Assembly: GCA_002480495.1 (NCBI GenBank)
Contig: DLCG01000006.1
Location: forward strand, 144,785-208,784
DNA length: 64,000 bases
Origin: Rhodobiaceae bacterium UBA7804
GTDB lineage: Bacteria > Pseudomonadota > Alphaproteobacteria > Parvibaculales > Parvibaculaceae
Reading direction: 5' to 3'
Shown here: positions 1 through 8,670 of the stretch, piece after piece
Numbering within the stretch: the stretch's first letter is position 1
Layout of the letters: each line of letters starts with the position of its first letter
Notes under the pieces: model-generated
Seen by the model: only the letters and a program-made list of their open reading frames with translations
The model's database searches: none
What the model was told of the DNA's origin: nothing
Position numbers and translations under genes: made by a program

Positions 1-1571
1 TTGAAGACCGCTCGGTCCTGAAGATCGGTCAGAACCTCAAATTCGACATGATCGTCTTCCGTCAGCACGGTATCGAGCTGCGCGGCTATGACGACACCAT
101 GCTGATGTCCTATGCGCTCGATGCCGGTGTGCATGGCCACGGCATGGACGAACTCTCCGAGCTTCATCTGGGTCACAAGCCCATTCCCTTTTCGGAAGTC
201 GCGGGCAAGGGCAAGGCGCAGATCACCTTCGACCAGGTGCCGATCGACCGCGCCACCGCCTATGCCGCGGAAGATGCGGATGTGACGCTTCGCCTCTGGC
301 ACATATTGAAGCCGCGCCTCGTCGCCGAGCGCCGTGTCGGCGTCTACGAAATGCTGGAACGTCCGCTCGTTTCCGTTCTTGCGGAAATGGAGCGCGCTGG
401 CGTGAAGGTCGACAAGGCGGTGCTCGCGCGTCTTTCCTCCGGCTTCGCGCAGAAGATGGCGGAATACGAGGAAGAGATCTACGAACTTGCGGGCGAGCGC
501 TTCAATATCGGTTCGCCGAAACAGCTCGGCGAAATTCTCTTTGACAAGCAGGGGCTGGAAGGCGGCCGCAAGACGAAGACGGGCGCCTGGTCGACCGATG
601 CGGACACGCTGGAAATGCTGGCCGCCCAAGGTCACGATCTTCCGCAGCGCGTCCTCGACTGGCGCGGCCTTTCGAAGCTGAAAAGCACCTATACGGACGC
701 ACTCCCCGAATATATCGATCCTGAAACGGGCCGCGTTCACACATCCTATTCGCTTGCGGCGACTTCAACCGGCCGCCTTGCTTCCACCGAACCGAACCTC
801 CAGAACATTCCGGTTCGCACAGAGGATGGGCGCAAGATCCGCTCGGCCTTCGTCGCGGAGAAGGGCAACCTTCTCATCTCCGCCGACTACAGCCAGATCG
901 AGCTTCGTCTCCTGGCGCATATCGCCGATATCGAGGCGCTGAAGAAGGCCTTTGCCGAAGGCCTCGACATTCATGCGATGACGGCATCGGAAATGTTCTC
1001 GACGCCCATTAAGGGCATGGACCCGGCGGTCCGCCGCCGCGCCAAGGCGATCAATTTCGGCATCATCTACGGCATTTCCGCCTTCGGTCTTGCCAACCAG
1101 CTCGGCATTTCGCGCGGCGAGGCGGGCGAATATATCGACCGCTATTTCAAGCGCTTTCCCGGCATCCGCGACTATATGGAGAACACCAAGGATTTCGCGC
1201 ACAAGAACGGCTATGTGGAAACGATCTTCGGCCGCCGCATCCACCTGCCTGCGATCAATTCGAAGAACCCGGCGGAAAAGAGCTTCATGGAGCGAGCAGC
1301 CATCAATGCGCCGATCCAGGGCTCGGCGGCGGATATCATCCGCCGCGCCATGATCCGCATGCCGCGCGCGCTGATGGATGCGAAGCTCGCCGCTCGCATG
1401 CTCCTGCAGGTCCATGACGAACTGATCTTCGAGGTTCCGGAAAAGGAGGCGAAGAAAAGCTGCGAGACTGTCGCAGGCGTCATGTCGTCGGCGGCCGCTC
1501 CCGCGGTTCACCTTTCCGTTCCGCTCGACGTCGATGCGCGCGCCGCGAAAAACTGGGACGAAGCGCATTAG
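1..1571 (+). CDS. polA: DNA polymerase I, C-terminal part (5' end outside window)
   Basis: Family A DNA polymerase for Okazaki fragment processing and repair synthesis. The reading frame is open from base 3 without a start, so the 5' nuclease domain and part of the proofreading domain lie upstream of the window. The first ~100 residues are the end of the 3'-5' exonuclease domain, with an ExoIII-like YAAEDAD motif. The polymerase domain follows with motif A (SADYSQIELR), motif B (RRRAKAINFGIIYG) and motif C (QVHDELIFEV), all intact, so the visible part looks functional. It ends 31 bp before a membrane-protein gene on the same strand. The identification is certain; only the missing N-terminus is unknown. 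Confidence 0.97.
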   Translation, partial: EDRSVLKIGQNLKFDMIVFRQHGIELRGYDDTMLMSYALDAGVHGHGMDELSELHLGHKPIPFSEVAGKGKAQITFDQVPIDRATAYAAEDADVTLRLWHILKPRLVAERRVGVYEMLERPLVSVLAEMERAGVKVDKAVLARLSSGFAQKMAEYEEEIYELAGERFNIGSPKQLGEILFDKQGLEGGRKTKTGAWSTDADTLEMLAAQGHDLPQRVLDWRGLSKLKSTYTDALPEYIDPETGRVHTSYSLAATSTGRLASTEPNLQNIPVRTEDGRKIRSAFVAEKGNLLISADYSQIELRLLAHIADIEALKKAFAEGLDIHAMTASEMFSTPIKGMDPAVRRRAKAINFGIIYGISAFGLANQLGISRGEAGEYIDRYFKRFPGIRDYMENTKDFAHKNGYVETIFGRRIHLPAINSKNPAEKSFMERAAINAPIQGSAADIIRRAMIRMPRALMDAKLAARMLLQVHDELIFEVPEKEAKKSCETVAGVMSSAAAPAVHLSVPLDVDARAAKNWDEAH

Positions 1572-1602
1572 GAAGTCGGGCACATAGCAAAGAGGCGAGA
1601 TC

Positions 1603-2646
1603 ATGGGGGAGGATCGCCGGAAAAGCTGGGAGAACGCGCTGGCGGACGCGCTGCCGGTGAACCCCTTTGTAACCGGGGCGCTTGCCGCTGCGCTCTTCTT
1701 CGCGAGTTTCCTTTTTACCGCTTTCGTCTTTGGCGGGCGGATTGTCGTCGTCGGCGATGGCAATGTGTCGCTCTCGGGCGATGCGTGGGCGGCGCTCGCC
1801 CTGTCGCTCCTGTGGTTCGCAATCCTCGGCATCGGCCGCTACACCGTCATCGGCAATCTTCGAGACGCGCGTTCTCTTATGGGGATCGCGCCTCACATCT
1901 CGGCGGAGAAGGTCGAGAGTTACACAAGCGGCGTCACGCCGGGTGAATTGTCTCGCTCCCGATTGGCGGGGCTGCTGGGCTTCGTCGCGGGTGGCGCGCT
2001 CCATGCCGTTGCAGTGCTGGACGTTCTCCGGAAGGGCCTTGCCGCTTTCGCAAATCCGGTAGATGTCTGGATGCTTGCCATGGTGGCGCTGCTTGGCATG
2101 CAGCTCTTGCGCCGTATCTATTTCCTGCGCGGCGACACCGGCCTCTTCTCGGAATCCCTGAAAGGACTCGATCCCGACCTCTCCGATCTTTCGCGCCTCG
2201 ATGTGTTTGGCCGCGTCGCTCTTCGCGGTGCGCTTCCGTGGTTCACGGTTGCGGGCATCCTCTCCCTGCTCATCGTGGGACAGGATGCCGACGGCATCAC
2301 GATACCCGCGCTCATTCTCTCGCTCGCCGCCGCCTTTTTCGTCTTTACGCGGCCCATGCTCCGCGCCCATCGCGTGATCCGCAAGGCGAAACTCCGCAAT
2401 CTTGCCGGGTTGCGCGCCCGCATCGTCGAGAACGAAAAGGCTCTTCGTGAGGGCGGGCAGGTAGCGCGCGACGCGGCGCTCATGTTGCCCGCGTTGATCG
2501 CACTCGAAACGCGGCTTGAACGCCTCGGCGAATGGCCGCTCGATCTGCAGACGGCCGGCCGCCTCATTCTCTACGCCGCGATCCCGCTGGGCTCCTGGTT
2601 TTGCGCCAGCATTGTCAATATCGCGCTGGAAGCCCTGATTTCCTGA
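1603..2646 (+). CDS. Multi-pass integral membrane protein of unknown function
   Basis: A 347-residue protein with about seven or eight hydrophobic segments, the first near residues 24-44. A charged cytoplasmic-type loop rich in Arg, Lys and Glu lies near residues 245-285. The C-terminus, with an EWPLDLQT stretch followed by a final hydrophobic helix, resembles an unnamed family of bacterial predicted membrane proteins; that resemblance is from memory. The start has GAGGCGAGA upstream. It follows polA by 31 bp and may be cotranscribed with it. No catalytic motif is visible, so no function is assigned. Confidence 0.75.
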   Translation: MGEDRRKSWENALADALPVNPFVTGALAAALFFASFLFTAFVFGGRIVVVGDGNVSLSGDAWAALALSLLWFAILGIGRYTVIGNLRDARSLMGIAPHISAEKVESYTSGVTPGELSRSRLAGLLGFVAGGALHAVAVLDVLRKGLAAFANPVDVWMLAMVALLGMQLLRRIYFLRGDTGLFSESLKGLDPDLSDLSRLDVFGRVALRGALPWFTVAGILSLLIVGQDADGITIPALILSLAAAFFVFTRPMLRAHRVIRKAKLRNLAGLRARIVENEKALREGGQVARDAALMLPALIALETRLERLGEWPLDLQTAGRLILYAAIPLGSWFCASIVNIALEALIS

Positions 2647-2743
2647 GATTTCCGGGCATTGCCCGGTCGGGTCCTGTACCCCATATCATGGGAACGGAAT
2701 GGCGCCCGAGCCGTTCTTTCTCCACAAACTGGAGGTGCGTTCC

Positions 2744-3037
2744 TTGACCAGCAACGGAAAAGAGAAACAGGCCGACTGCAAGAACAAGGTCACGGAGGCG
2801 GAAAAGGAATCCTTTCCCTCCAGCGATCCGCCGGCATGGACGAGCGGCGAAGCCTCGCCTGAGGCGGATGCGAAGCGTGCCGAGCGCAAGGCCGAAGAGG
2901 CCGAGAAGAAGCGCGCCCATGAGCAGGAATGCGTCGACGAAACGCTCGACGAAAGCTTTCCCGCTTCCGACCCTCCCTCGTGGACGGGCACTCATGCGGG
3001 CGATAGCCACGATCAGGGCGGCGGCAGGAAAAAATAG
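2744..3037 (+). CDS. Small charged protein with two ESFPxSDPPxWT repeats
   Basis: A 97-residue, very hydrophilic protein. The motif ESFPSSDPPAWT near the N-terminus recurs as ESFPASDPPSWT near the C-terminus, separated by a Lys/Glu/Ala-rich, probably helical linker. This short motif occurs in many small uncharacterised alphaproteobacterial proteins. I chose the TTG at 2744 because GGAGGT ends eight bases before it; an in-frame ATG at 2699 has no comparable ribosome site. There is no signal peptide or membrane segment. A rho-independent terminator follows immediately. The function is unknown. Confidence 0.7.
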   Translation: MTSNGKEKQADCKNKVTEAEKESFPSSDPPAWTSGEASPEADAKRAERKAEEAEKKRAHEQECVDETLDESFPASDPPSWTGTHAGDSHDQGGGRKK

Positions 3038-3058
3038 GCCGCCGGAAGAGATTCACGA

Positions 3059-3093
3059 AAAGGCCCGGAAGGCGGAATGCCTCCCGGGCCTTT
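3059..3093. terminator. Bidirectional rho-independent terminator
   Basis: The stem AAAGGCCCGG...CCGGGCCTTT is extended by an inner AGGC/GCCT pairing and ends in T on either strand. It lies between the converging small repeat protein and the GST gene and can serve both. Confidence 0.8.
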
Positions 3094-3106
3094 GTCGTTT
3101 CGTCGT

Positions 3107-3841
3107 TCACGCCGCGAGCGTAAGTGTGATTTTCTGGCGCTGGCGTCTTGCGGCGTAAAGTTCGCCCATCCGCTCTGTGTGCAGAACGAGGTTCGGGTAG
3201 GAAAGCGCCGCCTCCTTCAGCGGTGTTTCGATATCCGGCCCAATGATGTTGATCAGCGCGGAATAGACGGTGATATCGGCAAGATGCGGCTCATTGCCGA
3301 AAAAGAACGGCTTGTCGCCGAGCAGCATGGCGAGCGCCGCGAGATCCCTGGCGCCGAGATCGTAAATCTCCTCGCTTGTGTGCCGGCCGAGCCCCTGGCT
3401 TCCCAGCGCCGCCAGCATGTCCCGCCGCGCCATCCGCGGCACGATGAGCGAAAGCGGGAAGGGCAGTCCGGTGAAGAACATGGCCTTTACCACCTCCCAA
3501 TTGTCGGCCCAGCGGCTGTGAACGATCGCCCAGTAGAGCCGCTCCTCCACCATTCGCTCGATGACGTGCGACTGCGCCCTCTCCAGATCGCTGAGGCCGC
3601 GGTCGAGATCCACGCCGAGCTTCTCCTTGAGGTGGTAGAGAATCAACGTTGAATCGCCGATGCGCTTGCCCTCGATCTCGATGAAGGGCAGCTTTCCCTT
3701 GGGGCCTTTCGCCGGGTCCATCTCGTACCAGAGCTCATGCGGCACACCGGCAAGCCGCAGCGCCGCTTCGAGTTTCACGCAGAACTGGCTCGGATTGGGC
3801 GTGCCCTTGAGGCTCGCCGGAAAGGTGTAGAGGCGGATCAT
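3107..3841 (-). CDS. Glutathione S-transferase family protein (metaxin/Fax-like)
   Basis: A 244-residue protein with a thioredoxin-fold N-terminal GST domain (about 1-80), seen in the FCVKLEAALRLAGVPHEL segment, a KGKLPFIEIEGKRIGDS segment and a helical C-terminal domain. The pattern of a substrate-site SxFCxKxE-type motif and the xGKLPFIE loop fits the failed-axon-connections/metaxin-like branch of the GST superfamily, whose bacterial members have no well-defined substrate. There is no signal peptide, so it is cytosolic. It is transcribed divergently from a YafY-type regulator across a palindrome, which suggests that the regulator controls it. The family call is firm; the substrate is unknown. 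Confidence 0.85.
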   Translation of the reverse strand: MIRLYTFPASLKGTPNPSQFCVKLEAALRLAGVPHELWYEMDPAKGPKGKLPFIEIEGKRIGDSTLILYHLKEKLGVDLDRGLSDLERAQSHVIERMVEERLYWAIVHSRWADNWEVVKAMFFTGLPFPLSLIVPRMARRDMLAALGSQGLGRHTSEEIYDLGARDLAALAMLLGDKPFFFGNEPHLADITVYSALINIIGPDIETPLKEAALSYPNLVLHTERMGELYAARRQRQKITLTLAA

Positions 3842-3877
3842 GGCTCATCTCCGTGGTTGACCGTTTTCCCTTATACT

Positions 3878-3911
3878 GACACCCTACTGACAACATGCCG
3901 TCAGCAGTGTC
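3878..3911. promoter_or_regulatory. Nested palindromic operator between divergent genes
   Basis: Outer arms GACAC/GTGTC and inner arms CTGAC/GTCAG are nested around an eight-base centre. The octamer TACTGACA also repeats directly at 3874 and 3885. The site sits between the GST start and the WYL regulator start. Autoregulation by the neighbouring regulator is inferred from this placement. Confidence 0.5.
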
Positions 3912-3946
3912 GTGGCATGGTCCCGCTCCTTGAAAGGGAGAAGCCG

Positions 3947-4681
3947 ATGCGCCGCGCCAACCGCCTCTTCGATATCGTCGAATATCTGCGCCGAGCGAAG
4001 CGCGTGGTCACCGCGCAGGAACTCGCCCGCGAGATGGAGGTCTCGGTTCGCACCGTCTATCGCGACATCGCCGACCTGCAGGCGAGCCGCGTGCCGGTCG
4101 AGGGCGAGGCGGGTATCGGCTACATGATGCGCTCGGGCTATGAGCTTCCGCCGCTCATGTTCACCGAAGACGAGATCGAGGCGCTTGTTTTCGGCGCGCG
4201 CATGGTTCGCGCCTGGGGCGATGCCGCCTTCACCGGCGCGGCCGATGCCGCCGTCGCGAAGATCCGTGCGGTCCTGCCCGACAGGCTGGAGCGCATCGCG
4301 GAGACGACGCGCCTTACCGTCGCCCCCCGCCGTACCGACCCGAAGGATGGCTACAGCAGGCATCTGACGCCGGTTCGCCGGGCGATCCGCGACCGCCGCA
4401 TTCTCGCGATCGACTATGAGGCGCTGACCGGCGATCGCACGCACCGCAAGGTGCGGCCCCTCGGGCTCGCCTTTTTCGGGCCCTTCTGGATGCTGGCCGC
4501 CTGGTGCGAACTGCGCGGCGACTTCCGCACCTTCCGCATCGAGCGCATCCGCTCGCTGAAGGTGTCGGAAGAAACCTTCAGGGACGAGAAGGGAAAGACG
4601 ATGGAGGACTTTCTCGCGCGCCCCGGCGAGGATTGTTACGCGGATGCGCGCGAGCGCATGCCTGCCGTCGCCGCGAAATAG
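3947..4681 (+). CDS. YafY-type HTH-WYL transcriptional regulator
   Basis: A 244-residue DNA-binding protein. The N-terminal winged helix-turn-helix (about 1-60) includes LAREMEVSVRTVYRDIADL, the typical DeoR-like HTH of this group. A WYL-type ligand-sensing domain begins near residue 145 (RRAIRDRRILAIDYEAL) and continues through VRPLGLAFFGPFWMLAAWCELRGDFRTFRIERI. The ATG at 3947 is preceded by AAAGGGAG; an in-frame ATG at 3917 is an alternative. It is divergent from the GST gene and ends at a strong terminator. The ligand is unknown. Confidence 0.88.
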   Translation: MRRANRLFDIVEYLRRAKRVVTAQELAREMEVSVRTVYRDIADLQASRVPVEGEAGIGYMMRSGYELPPLMFTEDEIEALVFGARMVRAWGDAAFTGAADAAVAKIRAVLPDRLERIAETTRLTVAPRRTDPKDGYSRHLTPVRRAIRDRRILAIDYEALTGDRTHRKVRPLGLAFFGPFWMLAAWCELRGDFRTFRIERIRSLKVSEETFRDEKGKTMEDFLARPGEDCYADARERMPAVAAK

Positions 4682-4692
4682 ACGGGCATTGA

Positions 4693-4722
4693 AAAAGCCC
4701 GGAGGTTTCCCTCCGGGCTTTT
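4693..4722. terminator. Bidirectional rho-independent terminator
   Basis: Perfect 13-bp arms AAAAGCCCGGAGG and CCTCCGGGCTTTT around a four-base loop. It separates the converging WYL regulator and pckA. Confidence 0.9.
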
Positions 4723-4744
4723 CCGTTTCGTCTGAACTGTCCGC

Positions 4745-6358
4745 TTACTCGGCGGCGCGGGCGGGTGCGGGCGCCGCGGCGCGCACATCCGGGTCCACAT
4801 GCGCTTCGAACTTTGCGAAGTTCTCGATGAACATGTTCACCAGCTTCTGCGCCTGCGCGTCATAGGCCGCCTTGTCGGCCCAGGTTTCGCGCGGATTGAG
4901 GATCGCATTGTCGACGCCCGGAACGCTTACCGGAACCTCGAAGCCGAAATTCGGATCGGTGCGGAATTCGACATTGTTCAGCGATCCGTCGAGCGCGGCG
5001 GCAAGCAGCGCGCGCGTCGCCTTGATCGGCATGCGCGAGCCCGTGCCGTAGACGCCGCCCGTCCAGCCCGTGTTGACGAGCCAGCACGACACCTTGTGTT
5101 CGGCGATGAGGTCGCGCAGCAGGTTGCCGTATTCGGTCGGGTGGCGCGACATGAAGGGAGCGCCGAAGCAGGTCGAGAAGGTTGCTTCCGGTTCCGTCAC
5201 GCCCTTTTCCGTGCCGGCGACCTTCGCGGTGTAGCCGGAGAGGAAGTGGTACATCGCCTGGGAAGGCGTGAGCCGTGCCACCGGCGGCAGGACCGAGAAG
5301 GCGTCTGCCGTCAGCATGATGATGTTCTTGGGATGCGGCGCGCGGCCCGTGGGGCTCGCGTTCGGGATGAAGGAGAGCGGATAGGCGCCGCGGGAATTCT
5401 CGGCGAGCGCGGCGCTGTCGAGATCGAGCGTGCGCGTGTCCTCGTCCATCACCACGTTTTCGAGCACGGTGCCGAAGCGCTGCGTCGTCGCGTAGATTTC
5501 CGGTTCGGCCTCGGCCGAGAGCTTGATCATCTTCGCATAGCAGCCGCCTTCGAAGTTGAAGACGCCGTTTTCCGACCAGCCATGCTCGTCGTCGCCGATC
5601 AGCGTGCGCGTGGCGACGGCCGAAAGCGTCGTCTTGCCGGTGCCGGACAAGCCGAAGAAGATCGCCGTGTCGCCTTCCTCGCCGACATTCGCCGAGCAGT
5701 GCATCGGCATGACGCGTTTCGCCGGCAGGTCGTAATTCAGCATCGAGAAGACGGACTTCTTGATTTCACCGGCATAGGACGTGCCGCCGATGAGGACGAT
5801 GCGCTTGGCGAAGTTGCAGGCGATGACGGTGCCGGTGCGCACGCCGTACTTCTCGGGATCGGCTTCGAAGCTCGGCAGGTCGATGATCGTGAACTGCGGC
5901 AGGAAGTCGTCGAGTTCTTCCGGCTTCGGTTCGATGAGGAGATTCTGGATGAAGAGAGAGTGCCAGGCGTATTCCGTGTAGACGCGGGTCGCGAGGCGAT
6001 GGGTCGGGTCGGCGCCGCCGAAGAGGTCCTGGATGAAGAGTTCCTTGCCCTCGGCGTGTTTCAGCATGTCGGCGTGGAGGAGGTCGAAGGCTTCCGGCGT
6101 CATCGACTTGTTGTTGTCCCACCAGACGGTCTTTTCGGTGGAGGCGTCGCGGACGATGAACTTGTCCTTGGCGGAGCGGCCGGTGTGGACCCCGGTCTTC
6201 ACCACGAGCGGGCCGTTGGCGGCGACATGGCCCTCGCCCCGGCGGATCGCTTCCTCGTAGAGCGCCGCCGGACGGTAGTTCCAGTGCGTCGCTGCGAGAT
6301 TCTTGAAGCCGCTTGTCTCGGCGCCATGTTTGCTGATGTAGGGCCCGGTCTGTTTCAC
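4745..6358 (-). CDS. pckA: Phosphoenolpyruvate carboxykinase (ATP)
   Basis: Converts oxaloacetate and ATP to phosphoenolpyruvate, CO2 and ADP, the first committed step of gluconeogenesis. The 537-residue length is typical of the ATP-dependent family. The kinase-1a P-loop GLSGTGKTTLSA is at about 236-247, and the kinase-2 region GDDEHGW follows at about 255. The GTG start at 6358 has GAGGAGAGA upstream; the frame is open further upstream, but the added sequence is Arg/Pro-rich and not conserved-looking. It lies near chvI-chvG, which control pckA in rhizobia, although an M20 peptidase gene has come between them here. A 14-bp palindrome upstream may be its operator. Confidence 0.97.
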   Translation of the reverse strand: MKQTGPYISKHGAETSGFKNLAATHWNYRPAALYEEAIRRGEGHVAANGPLVVKTGVHTGRSAKDKFIVRDASTEKTVWWDNNKSMTPEAFDLLHADMLKHAEGKELFIQDLFGGADPTHRLATRVYTEYAWHSLFIQNLLIEPKPEELDDFLPQFTIIDLPSFEADPEKYGVRTGTVIACNFAKRIVLIGGTSYAGEIKKSVFSMLNYDLPAKRVMPMHCSANVGEEGDTAIFFGLSGTGKTTLSAVATRTLIGDDEHGWSENGVFNFEGGCYAKMIKLSAEAEPEIYATTQRFGTVLENVVMDEDTRTLDLDSAALAENSRGAYPLSFIPNASPTGRAPHPKNIIMLTADAFSVLPPVARLTPSQAMYHFLSGYTAKVAGTEKGVTEPEATFSTCFGAPFMSRHPTEYGNLLRDLIAEHKVSCWLVNTGWTGGVYGTGSRMPIKATRALLAAALDGSLNNVEFRTDPNFGFEVPVSVPGVDNAILNPRETWADKAAYDAQAQKLVNMFIENFAKFEAHVDPDVRAAAPAPARAAE

Positions 6359-6813
6359 GCTTCTCTCCTCGTGGTCCTTGGTTGGCCCGTTCGGGCCTTT
6401 CATCCAGTTGTTGACCGCCGCCGGACCGCCTCGCGGCCGGGGCCGAACTCTATCATGGGTCGCGCGCTTCCTGCAGGATTGCGCTGGCCGGCGGCGAATT
6501 TTCGCCGGAAACGAAGCAAAAGCGGGGCCACGCCCTTTTTGGACGGGCCCGCGGCGCCCCGGAAAATCGGCGTCAACATAGTTCCCGGCCTTGGGCGGCG
6601 CAACCGCTTTGCGAGCCGCTTGCAAGCGGTGCGGCGATGCGTCCCCGCTTTCCCCGCGGCACCTCGCCCTGCCGGGGAAAAGTGCCGGTTTTATTGCCCG
6701 AAACGGGCCCTTGGTTAACGAAGCGGTGCTCCGGCGAAGCCCGCCTGCCGCTTTTTGCGGCAGCTAGAGGGGGCTAGCGGCTCCCTTTCTCTCCGCAAGC
6801 GCCGCTGACGTCC
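6359..6813. other. Intergenic region upstream of pckA
   Basis: About 455 bases with no credible gene; the frames crossing it are continuations of pckA and antisense frames. It should contain the pckA promoter. The one clear feature is a perfect palindrome at 6616-6629. The 3' end of the M20 peptidase transcript also lies here; I see no clear hairpin followed by a T-run. Confidence 0.6.
6616..6629. promoter_or_regulatory. Perfect 14-bp palindrome upstream of pckA
   Basis: CCGCTTGCAAGCGG is perfectly symmetric, and a related half-site ACCGCTTTGC lies just before it at 6603. The size and symmetry suit a LacI/GntR-type operator. It lies ~258 bp upstream of the pckA start. The regulator is not identifiable from the window. 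Confidence 0.45.
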
Positions 6814-8310
6814 CTATTCCGCTGCGTCCTGCTCGTTCAGCGCCTTCATCAGCCGCACATAAAAGGCGACCGCCTCGCCCATATTTTCGACCGAGACGCG
6901 CTCGTTGGTGCCATGGAACCGGGCCATGTCGTCCGGCCCCATGCGGATGGGGATGAAGCGGAAAACATTGTCCGTTATGGGCAGATAGTGGCGCGAATCC
7001 GTGCCGCCGACCACGAGATAGGGCGCCGAAATGACGCCGGGAAAGGTCTCCCCGATCACGCGGGTGATGAGCTCGAAGCCCTCCCCCTCGATGTTGGAAA
7101 CGCTGGAGGCCTCGCGGATACCGGGCAGCGGCTCCACGCTCACCTCCGGATCGCCGATCGCCTCGCGCACATGCTCGATCACCTTGTCCGCATTGTCGCG
7201 CGGATGAATGCGGAAATTCACCACGGCGCGCGCTTCCGGCGGCAGCACGTTTTCCTTGTTGCCGCCTTCGACGATGGTTGGCGCGATCGTTGTCTGAAGC
7301 TGCGCCGCGCTCGATGGATTGCCCTCCATCACGCCGCGCACCACGGGTTCGAAGAGCCAGAGATTGGCATAGACCATCCGCTGCAGAAACGGCACGGCGG
7401 GAGCGAGGCTTTCGATCATGCCGCGCGTCGCGCCGTCCACGCGTGCCTCGAAGGGGCTGTTGCCGATGCGGTCGAGCGCGCGCGCCAGCCTTCCGATCGC
7501 CGTCTGCGCCGCGGGCGAGGGCATCGAGGAATGGCCGCCCTTCGAATAGGCGACGATATCGAGCGAGATCGAGCCCTTTTCCGCCACGCCGATCATCGCG
7601 ACGGGCGCGTTCACGCCGGGCAGCAGGCCCTGGCCCAGCACGCCGCCCTCGTCCTTCACCCAGGCGAGACGAATGCCGCGCGCCTGCAGCAGTTCCGACA
7701 GGGCCTTGTTGCCCTGGCCGCCGCCGATCTCCTCGTCATGTCCGAAGGCGAACATGACGGTGCGCACCGGGCGGAAACCTTCCGCGGCAAGCAGCTCCGC
7801 CGCTTCCACCATCGCGACAAGCGACCCCTTGTTGTCGATCGTGCCGCGCCCCCAAACATAGCCGTCCGCGATCACGCCGCCGAAGGGCGCATGCTCCCAT
7901 TTTTCCTCCGTACCCGGAGCGATGGGAACCACGTCGATATGAGACATCAGGAGAACCGGATCGAGCGAGGTGTCCGTTCCTTCCCAGGTGTAGAAAAGCG
8001 TCGCGCCGCCGACGATCTCCCGGGAGGTGGCCGCGGTGAAAGCCGGATAGGTCTCGTCCATCCAGTTGCGGAAGCCCTCGAAGGCTGCCTTCGAACGCGC
8101 GATATCCGCGGCCTTCGCGCCGCGCTGATGGGAAATCGTCTCGAAACGAACCGCCTCGGCGAGATGTTGGGCCGCGCGTTCCGCGTCGATGCTGTCGGCC
8201 TTGCCCGCTTCCGCGAGGTTCATCGCGGGAACCATCAGCGTCCGCCCGATCACCACCGCGACGAGTATGAGGATCAGGGCGCCCGCCCCTATCAGAATGC
8301 GCTTCAGCAT
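6814..8310 (-). CDS. M20 family metallopeptidase, membrane-anchored (carboxypeptidase S/PM20D1-like)
   Basis: A 498-residue zinc peptidase. Residues 4-26 form one transmembrane helix or uncleaved signal anchor, so the catalytic domain is probably periplasmic. Metal ligands of the M20 family are visible in MSHIDVVP, WGRGTIDNKG, FGHDEEIGG and the C-terminal GGTDSRHY. The dimerisation domain lies between, near 230-350. This layout matches carboxypeptidase S and PM20D1-type enzymes, which hydrolyse peptides or N-acyl amino acids; which substrate applies here cannot be read. The start at 8310 follows a GGGGGACA ribosome site. It lies between pckA and chvI, which are close neighbours in many relatives. 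Confidence 0.9.
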   Translation of the reverse strand: MLKRILIGAGALILILVAVVIGRTLMVPAMNLAEAGKADSIDAERAAQHLAEAVRFETISHQRGAKAADIARSKAAFEGFRNWMDETYPAFTAATSREIVGGATLFYTWEGTDTSLDPVLLMSHIDVVPIAPGTEEKWEHAPFGGVIADGYVWGRGTIDNKGSLVAMVEAAELLAAEGFRPVRTVMFAFGHDEEIGGGQGNKALSELLQARGIRLAWVKDEGGVLGQGLLPGVNAPVAMIGVAEKGSISLDIVAYSKGGHSSMPSPAAQTAIGRLARALDRIGNSPFEARVDGATRGMIESLAPAVPFLQRMVYANLWLFEPVVRGVMEGNPSSAAQLQTTIAPTIVEGGNKENVLPPEARAVVNFRIHPRDNADKVIEHVREAIGDPEVSVEPLPGIREASSVSNIEGEGFELITRVIGETFPGVISAPYLVVGGTDSRHYLPITDNVFRFIPIRMGPDDMARFHGTNERVSVENMGEAVAFYVRLMKALNEQDAAE

Positions 8311-8396
8311 GGATGTCCCCCCGGGTCTTGTTCTGCATGCGCATGGGGCTTTTGGGCGCCCATGCCTTTCCTCTCTCATGGCGGGCCCGCGCCTCC

Positions 8397-8419
8397 CTGT
8401 CAAACGGACTGTCAAACGG
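8397..8419. repeat. Tandem 12-bp direct repeat
   Basis: CTGTCAAACGG occurs at 8397 and 8409. Read on the minus strand, each unit contains TTTGACAG, a good -35-like element pointing at the M20 peptidase gene, but no matching -10 box is obvious. Confidence 0.45.
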
Positions 8420-8510
8420 GCAGGCCTCCTCCGGCGCTTTTTCCCGCGCCCCCTGATTATGTTGTCTCCCCGTGGCGCCGCCCCTCCCAAGTGCTTATAC
8501 TGCCGCCACA

Positions 8511-8523
8511 TTTTGGGCCAAAA
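8511..8523. promoter_or_regulatory. Palindrome upstream of chvI
   Basis: TTTTGG-G-CCAAAA has perfect 6-bp arms around one base. It lies 55-67 bp before the alternative chvI ATG at 8578. It may be an operator for the chvI promoter; there is no direct evidence. Confidence 0.35.
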
Positions 8524-8670
8524 GCGACCCTAAGCCTCGATGCCGCGCTGGGCGGCGTTCTGAGAGCGGGGTATGTCATGCAAGAGGTCCGGAACGACCG
8601 GGATCAGAAGGGCCAGTCTGGCCAGAGCGGCCAGATGGGCGAGAAGACGGGCGAGAAGGAACGGGGGCCA

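Larger units (their letters stand above)
8311..8670. other. Divergent intergenic region between M20 peptidase and chvI
   Basis: About 360 bases holding promoters for both flanking genes. It contains a 12-bp tandem direct repeat at 8397-8419 and a palindrome at 8511-8523. An in-frame ATG at 8578 could extend ChvI by 31 Gln/Gly-rich residues, but the canonical ChvI start is at 8671. Confidence 0.6.

Noticed and set aside
4799..6718. Long open frame (639 codons) antisense to pckA
   Set aside because: It mirrors pckA codons, is extremely Arg/Gly/Glu-rich and has no family motif. It is a typical high-GC shadow frame.
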